From positions 1 to 12,268 of the forward strand of contig DENJ01000086.1 of NCBI GenBank assembly GCA_002359635.1: a DNA stretch of 12,268 nt, read 5' to 3'. The notes below the pieces were generated by a model, which saw only the letters and a list, made by a program, of their open reading frames with translations, searched no databases and was not told the DNA's origin. Within the stretch, counting starts at the first letter, position 1. Every line of letters begins with the position of its first letter. This DNA is from Burkholderiales bacterium UBA2647 (GTDB lineage: Bacteria; Pseudomonadota; Gammaproteobacteria; Burkholderiales; Burkholderiaceae_E). Below, in pieces: positions 5,482 to 12,268 of the stretch. The position numbers and the translations under genes are program-made.

Positions 5482-7101
5482 TTAAGCAGGCTCACAAACC
5501 CGAACACCGAGTTGTGAGAGTAACCCGAGCTTTCCTTGCCTGAAAACTTCCGACTGATTCTCCAGCAGCTTGAGCGTTTCTTGATCGTTCTCAATTGCCT
5601 GCCCTTCCCTGACGAGTCGTTGACCACGTGCTTGCATGACCTGCCAAACGAAATTCGCCTGTTCATGCGTCTGGGTCATACCTTTTGCAGATGCGAGCAT
5701 AAAGAGTTGTTCAAATCGACCCACAGCGACCCCGCCACCCGTGGCTGGTGAGGCAAGATGCCCAAGATCACCACTATCAAAGGCTTTGCGAACAATCCAT
5801 TGGTTGAGTCGGTCACAACGCAGCTGAGCCTGGCGACATGCGGATGGGGATTGCGCAAGGCTAAGATGGCCCAATCCGATGAGCATCGCGGTTGCCTGAA
5901 TCATTTGTTCAGTCGTAATGGACGGCGCATCCGCCTTAACAGCCGCCTCAACCTCGGCAAAGCTCGGAAAGCTGGCGCATGCGGTTAGCTCAACCGCTGC
6001 GTTGGGCATTTGCTCGATCGTTTGATGCGTGGTCAGCTTCTTGATCGCAGAAATAAACACTTCGTAAATCGAACGGTTAAGGTCAACCTCGCCAAGAGGC
6101 GTTTTGAGCTTGAAATTAATCGTTTCCGGCGCTGTAACCAATGCCAAGCGCAGCGCTCGAATCTCGGCGAGTCTTTCCATGAGACTTAGGCGACGAGGGC
6201 CACGGATATACAAGTCTCGGCGAAACTGTTGATTCGTGAGGTAATCGCGGATGCTTTCTCGCATGACGGGGTGCTTGTACTTCGCCAACAGCTCTCTACC
6301 TTGCTGATTCATTTGAATCGCTTCGATGTGGTCAAGAAGACCCGAGGGTGCGGCGAAACTAAGTTTTGCCTCGCTCATGGCTGCATGGACTTCGGCAAAT
6401 GACATCGGCTTCCAGTCGGCGTTAAAGTATTCATGGGCCAGGTAGTGACGATTTTGGCCCTGAAGCTTTTTCAGTCGCTCGGTCACCGCGGGATTAGCCT
6501 TGAAGTAAAGCGCTTCGGCGTCAAGCAATTCCTGAGCAAACGCTAGCGACCCATCGATACGATCAATCAGTCCAAGCATCTCACCTTGAGCGCTTGTTGC
6601 GTGCAGAGTCAATAACTCACGCAGAGGCAGCGCTGAAGTCCATCCAGGCATCGCGTTATACGACACATACACCAAACCACCTGTGTCAAGATGCTTTCGG
6701 ATGAAGGCTACCAGCACCTCGCGGTTCATGGCCGAGATCCAGGACCAAACACCGTGCAATGCAATAACCTGAAAGCTTGGCAAGTCGGTACGCGAAGCAA
6801 ATTCTTCGAAGCTTGCGTCAAAAACTTGTAATCCACTGCCACTGGCTTGTGCCATTTCTCTTGCCAAACCGACATGCGAAGGATTGAGATCGACGCCCCA
6901 AAACTCGCCTTCAAGCGCAGCGGCATGGATATTGACAGAAAGGCCCTGACCAAATCCTAATTCTAAGTATCGTAACGGTTTTGGAGGGGTCTGATTCAAT
7001 CCAGCGTGTAGTGCAGCAAACCCCATCAACAAGGGGTTGAGTTCCCGATAGTAACCATGGGTGTAATCGATCTCAGAAACATAACCAGATGCCCAACTCA
7101 C
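5482..7101 (-). CDS. SAM-dependent methyltransferase with methyltransferase regulatory domain
   Basis: The protein is 539 aa and starts at GTG (7101), with a strong GGGAGAGG site 6 nt upstream (7108-7115). The N-terminal half is a class I methyltransferase: motif I is YLELGFGQGLSVN (45-57), the acidic residue ending the second strand is in WGVDLNPSH (68-76), then DASFEEFA (95-102) and LHGVWSWIS (115-123), a signature of this subfamily. Residues ~220-310 (HYLAHEYFNADWKPMSFAEV, then GLLDHIEAIQMNQ and RESIRDYL) match the methyltransferase regulatory domain (PF10119 type). The rest is a helical C-terminal region. No signal peptide, so cytoplasmic. Proteins of this class often occur beside surface glycan genes, and gmd/fcl lie nearby, so methylation of a sugar, glycan or protein is possible; the substrate is not evident. 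It is divergent from the metalloprotease gene across a 197-bp regulatory region. Confidence 0.85.
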   Translation of the reverse strand: MSWASGYVSEIDYTHGYYRELNPLLMGFAALHAGLNQTPPKPLRYLELGFGQGLSVNIHAAALEGEFWGVDLNPSHVGLAREMAQASGSGLQVFDASFEEFASRTDLPSFQVIALHGVWSWISAMNREVLVAFIRKHLDTGGLVYVSYNAMPGWTSALPLRELLTLHATSAQGEMLGLIDRIDGSLAFAQELLDAEALYFKANPAVTERLKKLQGQNRHYLAHEYFNADWKPMSFAEVHAAMSEAKLSFAAPSGLLDHIEAIQMNQQGRELLAKYKHPVMRESIRDYLTNQQFRRDLYIRGPRRLSLMERLAEIRALRLALVTAPETINFKLKTPLGEVDLNRSIYEVFISAIKKLTTHQTIEQMPNAAVELTACASFPSFAEVEAAVKADAPSITTEQMIQATAMLIGLGHLSLAQSPSACRQAQLRCDRLNQWIVRKAFDSGDLGHLASPATGGGVAVGRFEQLFMLASAKGMTQTHEQANFVWQVMQARGQRLVREGQAIENDQETLKLLENQSEVFRQGKLGLLSQLGVRVCEPA

Positions 7102-7181
7102 GACAAACCTCTCCCTTTTTCGGCCATTAGCGTTTAAGTTTAAGGCATGTGTTTGCAGTCGACGTAAAGGCCCCCATACCG

Positions 7182-7207
7182 GGCGTTGCGTAAACGCCAG
7201 GGCGTTT
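7182..7207. repeat. Triple inverted/direct repeat cluster GGCGTT-AACGCC-GGCGTT, candidate operator
   Basis: GGCGTT at 7182-7187 and 7201-7206 flank AACGCC at 7193-7198. The core AAACGCCAGGGCGTTT (7192-7207) is a perfect 7-bp inverted repeat with a 2-bp spacer, and a second pairing (7182-7187 with 7193-7198) competes with it. An 8-bp palindrome GGCTAGCC follows at 7208-7215. It lies between two divergent starts and has no T-run, so a regulator-binding site is likelier than a terminator. Confidence 0.45.
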
Positions 7208-7229
7208 GGCTAGCCTCGATTCAATTACC

Positions 7230-7260
7230 GACAAACGGCATGCTCCATTGACAAACGGCA
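7230..7260 (+). repeat. 11-bp direct repeat with 20-bp period, candidate operator at the metalloprotease promoter
   Basis: GACAAACGGCA occurs at 7230-7240 and again at 7250-7260. The 20-bp period is close to two helical turns, so both copies would face the same side of the DNA. The second copy overlaps the TTGACA hexamer, which fits a repressor or activator site; this is inference. Confidence 0.5.
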
Positions 7261-7274
7261 AATAACGCTAAGAT
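7248..7274 (+). promoter_or_regulatory. Candidate sigma70-type promoter for the metalloprotease gene
   Basis: A consensus -35 TTGACA at 7248-7253 is followed after 15 bp by TAAGAT at 7269-7274 (4 of 6 to TATAAT). Transcription would begin near 7281, leaving a short leader with AAGGAG at 7287-7292, 6 nt before the ATG at 7299. The spacer is shorter than the usual 17 bp, so strength or dependence on an activator is uncertain. Confidence 0.45.
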
Positions 7275-7298
7275 CTGTCTGATCGAAAGGAGACGTCC

Positions 7299-9275
7299 AT
7301 GGCTGTAATTCGAGCATCAACATTGGGTGAACTCGTCAATGGCACCGAATTCGATGATCAGATTTTCGGGAGCTCTGGCTCTGACACGCTCAATCCAGGA
7401 CAAGGCTATGACCGAGTGTTTGGCGAAGCAGGAGACGATGTTTTTCTTGTCAGTGATCGCTGGGACGTGCTTTTCGAAAGCAGCGGTAACGACACCGCTC
7501 TGGTCTCCATCGATTTCGTCAAACCTGCCGAGGGCATTGAGCAGTGGATACTCATAGATAGCGCTCGAGCGCTGCCCTATTGGATTGATGCCCTGGTCGC
7601 CGAAGAGGCGTTGTTTGCGCAAAAATGGCTCGGCCCAAATCGAACCTTCGCCTATCACTTCGCAAGCACGCCGCTTAACTACTTCAGCGCGAACGATCGA
7701 AAGGGTTGGGAACCCTTTACCGAGGCGCAAAAGAGTCTGACACGTCAAGCGTTCAGCTATCTTGAGTCGCTCTTGGATTTGCGTTTTGTGGAAACAACGG
7801 ATCCTTATCAACCGAATGTGATTGTTTTATCCAATAATTCACAAATCGACACAGCCGGCTATGCCTACTTACCCAGCGATGTCAGCTCAGGAAGCGACGT
7901 TTTTCTGAGCGCCACGCCGGCAAATCGCAAGCCAGGCGAATGGACTTATGCCGCGCTCACCTTGATCCACGAACTTGGTCACGCCATTGGGCTAAAACAT
8001 CCTTTTGAAAACACCAACAGCACAGCAGCCGTTCCTCCCGTCCTTTCCAAAGAAGAGGATCGTACCTTTTGGACGGTGATGAGCTACACCGATCAAGCCG
8101 TTGGTTACGCACTAAAACTTGCTACGTTTGATATTGCAGCGCTTCAATATTTATACGGACCGAGCAAGCAGCCGCAAGAATTTGATAACAATTATTTTTT
8201 AAACCCTAACGGAAGCAATTTCATCTGGGATAGCGAAGGATCCGATTCCATCGACGCGGGCTCGATTTCAGACCCTGTTTTCCTGTCGCTTCATGATGGC
8301 GATTGGAGCTGGATCAAAGCGAAGGCTGAGCGCATTTCAGCGCCCGGTCAGATCACGATCAATATCGGTACAAGTATCGAATCAGCCCGCCTGGGGTCAG
8401 GGAGCGACACCGTGCTCGGCAATCAGGAAGCAAACCGCCTTAGCCTTGGCGCGGGCAACGATTGGGCCTTTGGACTGGAAGGCGACGACATAATCATCGG
8501 AGCAGCTGGTGATGACATGATCGATGGCGGTTTGGGACGCGATCGAGCAGTTTTTGAAAAATCGCGGGATACCTACCGCGTAGAGCGCCTCTTTGATCTC
8601 CAGCATGCAGAACAGTTTGAAAGCCTGCTCCTTTCTCTGCCGGGATCAACGGCTAGCTCAGTTGGCTCAACAACTGCAGCGGCAGCGGAGATTGAGAAGA
8701 CCCCGCTGTGGCGCGTCACCGATCTGCAAAATGGAGACGTTGATTGGCTGCGCGGCATCGAAATACTTGAGTTTGCCTTCCCGAAAGGGGGCAACGCTGC
8801 GGCTACGCAAGCGCCCCTGGTAAGTCTCGAGATTGATGGTGTGTCAGCAAGCGCGTACAGACTCTACGGCGCTGCCTTTGGACGGTTGCCGGATTTAGGA
8901 GGCCTTGGCTATTGGTTGGAGCAGTTTGAAAAGTGGTCTCCAAAAGCTGCCAAACCCCAAGAAAACCCCTATCTTCGGGAAGTCGCAGCTAGGTTTCTTG
9001 AGCTTCCTGAGTTTCGCAGCCTTTACCCCGAGGGCTTAACGAATCAAGACTTTGTCAAGACGCTTTATCGCCATGTTTTCGATCGTGAAGCTGAGCCATC
9101 GGGTATGCTTTACTGGACTTCCGTTCTCAACGACCATGATCTAGACGCATCGAAAGGCGCATCCCGCGCAGACGTATTGGCCTACGTTTCAGAAAGCGAA
9201 GAAAACATCCGCCGATCGAGTCGGCTCATTGCCGAAGGAATCGAGTACATCCCTTACGTTCCACCGGGCACTTAA
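7299..9275 (+). CDS. RTX-type M10 (serralysin-like) zinc metalloprotease with DUF4214 domain
   Basis: The protein is 658 aa with AAGGAG 6 nt upstream of the ATG. It has no signal peptide and no cysteine that I can find, as expected for a type I-secreted RTX protein. Residues 14-50 contain RTX-like repeats (NGTEFDDQIFGSSGSDTL, FGEAGDD). The protease domain at ~110-285 holds the zinc motif HELGHAIGLKHP (224-235; H224, E225, H228, H234) and the Met-turn VMSYTD (M261), followed by FDIAALQYLYGP typical of M10 C-terminal regions. A second RTX block at ~366-412 (LSLGAGNDWAFGLEGDD, GAAGDDMIDGG) should bind calcium. Residues ~517-640 match DUF4214 (YRLYGAAFGRLPDLGGLGYW, then FVKTLYRHVFDREAEPSGML). It is predicted to be an extracellular or cell-surface protease. 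No secretion ABC transporter is in the window. gmd follows after 18 bp. Confidence 0.9.
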   Translation: MAVIRASTLGELVNGTEFDDQIFGSSGSDTLNPGQGYDRVFGEAGDDVFLVSDRWDVLFESSGNDTALVSIDFVKPAEGIEQWILIDSARALPYWIDALVAEEALFAQKWLGPNRTFAYHFASTPLNYFSANDRKGWEPFTEAQKSLTRQAFSYLESLLDLRFVETTDPYQPNVIVLSNNSQIDTAGYAYLPSDVSSGSDVFLSATPANRKPGEWTYAALTLIHELGHAIGLKHPFENTNSTAAVPPVLSKEEDRTFWTVMSYTDQAVGYALKLATFDIAALQYLYGPSKQPQEFDNNYFLNPNGSNFIWDSEGSDSIDAGSISDPVFLSLHDGDWSWIKAKAERISAPGQITINIGTSIESARLGSGSDTVLGNQEANRLSLGAGNDWAFGLEGDDIIIGAAGDDMIDGGLGRDRAVFEKSRDTYRVERLFDLQHAEQFESLLLSLPGSTASSVGSTTAAAAEIEKTPLWRVTDLQNGDVDWLRGIEILEFAFPKGGNAAATQAPLVSLEIDGVSASAYRLYGAAFGRLPDLGGLGYWLEQFEKWSPKAAKPQENPYLREVAARFLELPEFRSLYPEGLTNQDFVKTLYRHVFDREAEPSGMLYWTSVLNDHDLDASKGASRADVLAYVSESEENIRRSSRLIAEGIEYIPYVPPGT

Positions 9276-9293
9276 ACGGACCACTTGACAACG

Positions 9294-10415
9294 ATGAAAC
9301 GCGCACTGATTACCGGTATTACCGGACAAGATGGATCATATCTTGCGGAGCTACTGCTTGAAAAAGGCTATCAGGTGCATGGCATCAAGCGTCGCGCATC
9401 GCTTTTCAACACCTCAAGAATTGATCACCTCTACCTCGATCCGCACATCGAAGACCGCAACCTGATCCTGCATCACGGCGATCTCACCGACAGCTCTAAC
9501 CTCATACGGATTGTTCAACAAATTCAACCGGATGAGATCTATAACTTAGGCGCACAAAGTCATGTTGCCGTGAGCTTTGAATCTCCGGAATACACAGCCG
9601 ATGTGGATGCCCTTGGTGCACTGCGCTTACTTGAAGCGATTCGCTTGCTTGGCCTGCAGCATAAAGCCCGTTTTTATCAGGCTTCGACCTCTGAGCTTTA
9701 TGGCTTGGTACAGGAAATTCCCCAGCGTGAGAGCACTCCCTTTTATCCGCGGAGTCCCTACGCGGTGGCGAAGCTCTATGCGTATTGGATCACTATCAAT
9801 TATCGGGAAGCCTACGATATCTACGCTTGTAACGGTATTTTGTTTAACCATGAATCGCCCCGACGCGGTGAAACATTTGTCACCCGGAAAATAACCCGTG
9901 GGCTAGCAAATATCAGCCAGGGACTTGAGCAGTGCATTTATCTTGGTAATTTGTCGGCGCTGCGCGACTGGGGACATGCAAAGGACTATGTGCGTATGCA
10001 ATGGCTCATGCTGCAGCAAGAGCGAGCCCGAGATTTTGTGATCGCAAGCGGGCAACAGGTCTCGGTGCGCGACTTTGTTCACCAGGCCTGCCATGCACTC
10101 GGCCTTGAGCTTGAGTTCACAGGAGAGGGTGTCGAAGAAATCGGACGCGTCGTCGCGGTGAGAAACCCAACACAAAACCCCGCGATTCAAGCTGGCGATG
10201 TCATCGTTCGGGTCGATCCTCGGTACTACCGACCCACTGAAGTTGAAACGCTGCTCGGCGATCCGTCACTGGCTCAACAATTGCTCGGTTGGCGTCCAGA
10301 GATTTCACTCGAGGCGATGATTGCGGAGATGATTGAGCATGACCTGGGCGTGGCACAACAACAGTCATTACTACGCTCCCATGGCTATGCTGCAACCGTG
10401 AGCCGGGAAGACTGA
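9294..10415 (+). CDS. gmd: GDP-mannose 4,6-dehydratase
   Basis: It converts GDP-D-mannose to GDP-4-keto-6-deoxy-D-mannose in the cytoplasm, the first step of GDP-L-fucose (or rhamnose/perosamine) synthesis. The protein is 373 aa, the usual family length. The Rossmann motif is GITGQDGSYLAELLLEKGY (8-26). The active site is STSELYG (T132, E134) with YAVAK (Y156, K160). FNHESPRRGETFVTRKI (185-200 region) and VDPRYYRPTEVETLLGDP near the end are hallmarks of the family. The ATG at 9294 is chosen because the family begins MKRALITG; a TTG at 9285 would add three residues and is better spaced from a weak GGA, so it cannot be excluded. It lies 18 bp after the metalloprotease gene and 53 bp before fcl, so cotranscription is likely. 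Confidence 0.95.
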   Translation: MKRALITGITGQDGSYLAELLLEKGYQVHGIKRRASLFNTSRIDHLYLDPHIEDRNLILHHGDLTDSSNLIRIVQQIQPDEIYNLGAQSHVAVSFESPEYTADVDALGALRLLEAIRLLGLQHKARFYQASTSELYGLVQEIPQRESTPFYPRSPYAVAKLYAYWITINYREAYDIYACNGILFNHESPRRGETFVTRKITRGLANISQGLEQCIYLGNLSALRDWGHAKDYVRMQWLMLQQERARDFVIASGQQVSVRDFVHQACHALGLELEFTGEGVEEIGRVVAVRNPTQNPAIQAGDVIVRVDPRYYRPTEVETLLGDPSLAQQLLGWRPEISLEAMIAEMIEHDLGVAQQQSLLRSHGYAATVSRED

Positions 10416-10454
10416 GCGCGTGATTACCTGCCTGTCAACACTCTTGCTTGACGA

Positions 10455-10460
10455 TTGGAG
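10455..10460 (+). promoter_or_regulatory. Shine-Dalgarno site deciding the fcl start at 10469
   Basis: TTGGAG ends 8 nt before ATG 10469. It lies inside the reading frame opened by the TTG at 10448, arguing against that upstream start. Confidence 0.6.
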
Positions 10461-10468
10461 TCAAAGCG

Positions 10469-11467
10469 ATGCGGCCTGAATGTAACGGGTCTGTGTATGT
10501 AGCCGGTCATCGCGGCATGGTTGGATCTGCCATCGTTCGTGCACTGCAAGCGATGAATCATCCGCAGATCATTACAGCAAGCCGTCAGGATTTAGATCTT
10601 TGTGACCGCGCGGCGGTGTTTTCATTTTTTGATCGATATAAACCGGCTTTCGTGGTCGATGCTGCGGCAAAAGTGGGCGGAATTCTTGCCAACAGTCAGT
10701 TCCCGGCCGATTTTATTCAGGATAACTTGCAAATTCAAAATCACTTGATCGAGGCTGCACATCGCTTCGCGAGCAAGCGGTTCTTGTTTCTTGGCTCAAG
10801 TTGTATTTACCCCAAGCTTGCCCCACAACCGCTTAAAGAGTCCTATTTGCTCAGTGGTCCCCTCGAACCAACCAATCGACCCTATGCAATTGCCAAAATC
10901 GCAGGGATTGAAATGTGCTGGTCCTACAACCGGCAATACCCATATGCTTGCGGCTATTTGGCAGCGATGCCTACCAATTTGTACGGTCCTGGTGATTACT
11001 ACCATCCCGAAAACAGCCATGTGATTCCGGGCTTGCTGCGGCGCTTTCACGAAGCAAGGATGCGCGATGTTGCAGTCGTCAGCGTGTGGGGCAGCGGCCG
11101 GGTACTTCGGGAGTTTATGCACGTTGATGACATGGCAAGGGCGTGCCTGGGTTTGCTCTTCCTTGAAGAAGACCGCTGGTCATCGCTACTTGGCCGTGAC
11201 GGTGCCGATGGCGAAGCACCGATTGTGAATCTTGGCTGCGGTGAAGACGTGAGTATTCGCGACCTCGCGTATCTGATTGCCAAAATCGTCGGATTCAAGG
11301 GGCGTATCGAATTCGATGCGAGCAAGCCCGACGGCACACCGAGAAAGCTCTTGGAAATCTCGAAGTTGCGTGGACTGATGGCGCATGATTGTGTTGGCCT
11401 TGAACAAGGGCTTCGAGATACCTACGCGCAGATCAGCGGTGCCTGGGAGTCTCAACGCCTCAGCTAG
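10469..11467 (+). CDS. fcl: GDP-L-fucose synthase (GDP-4-keto-6-deoxymannose epimerase/reductase)
   Basis: It epimerises and reduces the gmd product with NADPH to GDP-L-fucose. The protein is 332 aa. The nucleotide-binding motif is GHRGMVG (13-19). Catalytic residues are visible in LGSSCIYP (Ser/Cys near 110-112), PYAIAK (Y139, K143) and YHPENSHVIP (H184); TNLYGPGDYYHPENSHVIPG is characteristic of the family. The ATG at 10469 is chosen because TTGGAG lies 8 nt upstream and the Rossmann fold starts soon after; a TTG at 10448 would add seven residues. The pairing with gmd strongly supports GDP-L-fucose as the product rather than GDP-rhamnose or GDP-perosamine. Also known as wcaG in enteric capsule clusters. 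The acceptor polysaccharide genes are not in this window. Confidence 0.94.
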   Translation: MRPECNGSVYVAGHRGMVGSAIVRALQAMNHPQIITASRQDLDLCDRAAVFSFFDRYKPAFVVDAAAKVGGILANSQFPADFIQDNLQIQNHLIEAAHRFASKRFLFLGSSCIYPKLAPQPLKESYLLSGPLEPTNRPYAIAKIAGIEMCWSYNRQYPYACGYLAAMPTNLYGPGDYYHPENSHVIPGLLRRFHEARMRDVAVVSVWGSGRVLREFMHVDDMARACLGLLFLEEDRWSSLLGRDGADGEAPIVNLGCGEDVSIRDLAYLIAKIVGFKGRIEFDASKPDGTPRKLLEISKLRGLMAHDCVGLEQGLRDTYAQISGAWESQRLS

Positions 11468-11478
11468 TGCGAGCAGCC

Positions 11479-11484
11479 TATAAT
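11479..11484 (+). promoter_or_regulatory. Consensus -10 box upstream of the terminal methyltransferase
   Basis: TATAAT matches the -10 consensus exactly, 11 bp after the fcl stop. No good -35 hexamer stands 16-18 bp upstream. A start of transcription near 11491 would leave about 31 nt before the ATG at 11522, which also argues against the ATG at 11495 as start. It suggests separate expression from gmd/fcl, but a lone -10 match is weak evidence. Confidence 0.35.
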
Positions 11485-11511
11485 CGGGGCATTCATGCCA
11501 AATTCCGACGC

Positions 11512-11515
11512 GAGG
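11512..11515 (+). promoter_or_regulatory. Shine-Dalgarno site deciding the methyltransferase start at 11522
   Basis: GAGG ends 6 nt before ATG 11522, whereas the in-frame ATG at 11495 has only a poorly placed GGGG run ahead of it. Confidence 0.55.
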
Positions 11516-11521
11516 CAAACA

Positions 11522-12175
11522 ATGAACCCGTCAAGACCCCCGCTTCCAAGCCATTTGAACTATCAATTCACCAACCGATGGTTTGATGATAATTCGCGCG
11601 GCGTATGGGACGAGTTCATCCCGAAGCTCATGCCGCAGCGAATTCTGGAAATTGGAGCGTATGAAGGCGCGGCAAGCTGCTATCTGATTGACGTTCTGAG
11701 CAGGCAGCAGTCACTTGAGCTTCACTGCATCGACACTTGGGAGGGCAGCCTCGAACATCAAGCAAGCGGGATTGATATGCAAGCAGTTGAGCAGCGTTTT
11801 CTCACCAACATTGGCATTGCAAAGATTCGATCGCCACACCCAACCCGCGTATTTGTTCACAAGGGTCGGTCCGACCGTGAATTAGCCGGCATGGTCCATG
11901 ACGGCAAGCAAGGATATTTTGATTTCATTTTTGTTGACGGGTCCCATATGGCGAGCGACGTGTTGCTCGATGCCTTGCTGGGATTTCGCCTCCTGCGGGT
12001 TGGAGGCATCATGGCATTTGACGATTACTTGTGGTCGGATCAGCCTCAAGGCCAGCCTAATCTGCTGCGAACACCCAAAATAGCCATCGATTCGTTTACA
12101 AACATCTATAGCGGAAAGCTAAAGCTGTTGCCCAAACACCTTTATCAAATCTACATCGAAAAGATTTCAGACTAG
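11522..12175 (+). CDS. Class I SAM-dependent methyltransferase (Methyltransf_24-like)
   Basis: The protein is 217 aa from the ATG at 11522 (226 aa from 11495). Motif I is RILEIGAYEGAASCYLID, the acidic second-strand motif is HCIDTWEG, and the later motifs are FDFIFVDGSHMASDVLLDAL and LRVGGIMAFDDYLW. This arrangement (VDGSH, then GG, then DDY) is typical of the Methyltransf_24 group, often found in surface polysaccharide and glycosylation loci as O-methyltransferases. No signal peptide, so cytoplasmic. Its place right after gmd and fcl suggests methylation of a sugar such as fucose in a glycan, but the sequence does not show the substrate. The stop overlaps by a few bases the putative stop of a convergent gene. 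Confidence 0.83.
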   Translation: MNPSRPPLPSHLNYQFTNRWFDDNSRGVWDEFIPKLMPQRILEIGAYEGAASCYLIDVLSRQQSLELHCIDTWEGSLEHQASGIDMQAVEQRFLTNIGIAKIRSPHPTRVFVHKGRSDRELAGMVHDGKQGYFDFIFVDGSHMASDVLLDALLGFRLLRVGGIMAFDDYLWSDQPQGQPNLLRTPKIAIDSFTNIYSGKLKLLPKHLYQIYIEKISD

Positions 12176-12267
12176 CTCATTACGGAGTAATCAGGAAGGC
12201 TACTCTCTAAAAGGATATCGCCCGCGCAGCGCTCAAGCATAGCCTTGTGCAACTGGTCGCGCTGCCT
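12172..12267 (-). CDS. Possible C-terminal fragment of a convergent gene running off the window edge
   Basis: Of the six frames in the last ~95 bases, only this minus-strand frame stays open to the window edge. It ends at TAG (12174-12172) and encodes about 31 residues, including QLHKAMLERCAGDILLESS, with ordinary amino-acid composition. Its stop overlaps the last bases of the methyltransferase. The fragment is too short to name a family. Chance openness over 95 bp is possible, so it is offered as a likely gene end only. Confidence 0.4.
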   Translation of the reverse strand, partial: RQRDQLHKAMLERCAGDILLESSLPDYSVMS

Positions 12268-12268
12268 G

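Noticed and set aside
7317..7811. Minus-strand open frame of 164 codons opposite the metalloprotease N-terminus
   Set aside because: It is antisense to an RTX/M10 gene with a strong ribosome site and has no supporting start signal or domain.
10434..10452. Inverted repeat GTCAA / TTGAC between gmd and fcl
   Set aside because: Only 5-bp arms with a 9-bp loop; expected by chance and with no promoter or terminator context.
12179..12191. Small hairpin ATTAC-GGA-GTAAT after the last methyltransferase
   Set aside because: Five-bp arms of low stability without a T-run; it also lies in the possible end of a convergent gene, so it is not called as a terminator.

Overview
The window looks like a chromosomal segment of a Gram-negative bacterium of intermediate GC content, most likely a betaproteobacterium (inference). 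The evidence is an OmpA-family protein, a lipobox lipoprotein, several Sec signal peptides, an RTX-type metalloprotease without a signal peptide, and good Shine-Dalgarno sites before ATG and GTG starts. No tRNA, rRNA, CRISPR array, insertion sequence, integrase or phage gene was seen, and no gene-free stretch exceeds 300 bases.

Left part (1-5435), a cell-envelope block. It opens with the 3' end of a large surface-type protein with Ig-like repeats that ends in 14 consecutive glycines. Two exported caspase-family (C14-like) proteins follow. The first (2013 to 520, minus) has a signal peptide, a long charged coiled coil and a C-terminal caspase domain, with a small lipoprotein gene upstream on the same strand. 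The second (2433-3956, plus) diverges from the lipoprotein across only 36 bp. It has an N-terminal caspase domain with an EF-hand-like loop and a C-terminal DUF4384-like domain. It leads a tight four-gene run: OmpA-family protein (4-bp overlap), a secreted Ig-like small protein (4-bp gap) and a secreted protein of unknown function with a hydrophobic segment (42-bp gap). All of these carry export signals, so together they look like a periplasmic or outer-membrane caspase module. This is the best candidate here for an undescribed system.

Middle (5482-7298). A minus-strand SAM-dependent methyltransferase with a methyltransferase regulatory domain converges on the caspase run. The 197-bp divergent region between its GTG start and the next gene holds a three-part GGCGTT/AACGCC inverted-repeat cluster, an 11-bp direct repeat with a 20-bp period, and a TTGACA-type promoter overlapping the second copy.

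Right part (7299-12268), protease and glycan genes. A 658-aa RTX/M10 (serralysin-like) metalloprotease with a C-terminal DUF4214 domain is followed after 18 bp by gmd (GDP-mannose 4,6-dehydratase), then fcl (GDP-L-fucose synthase), then a small class I methyltransferase that may have its own -10 box. gmd and fcl together make GDP-L-fucose from GDP-mannose, so the region probably continues into a surface polysaccharide or glycosylation locus. The last about 95 bp are open on the minus strand and look like the C-terminus of another gene converging on the methyltransferase.
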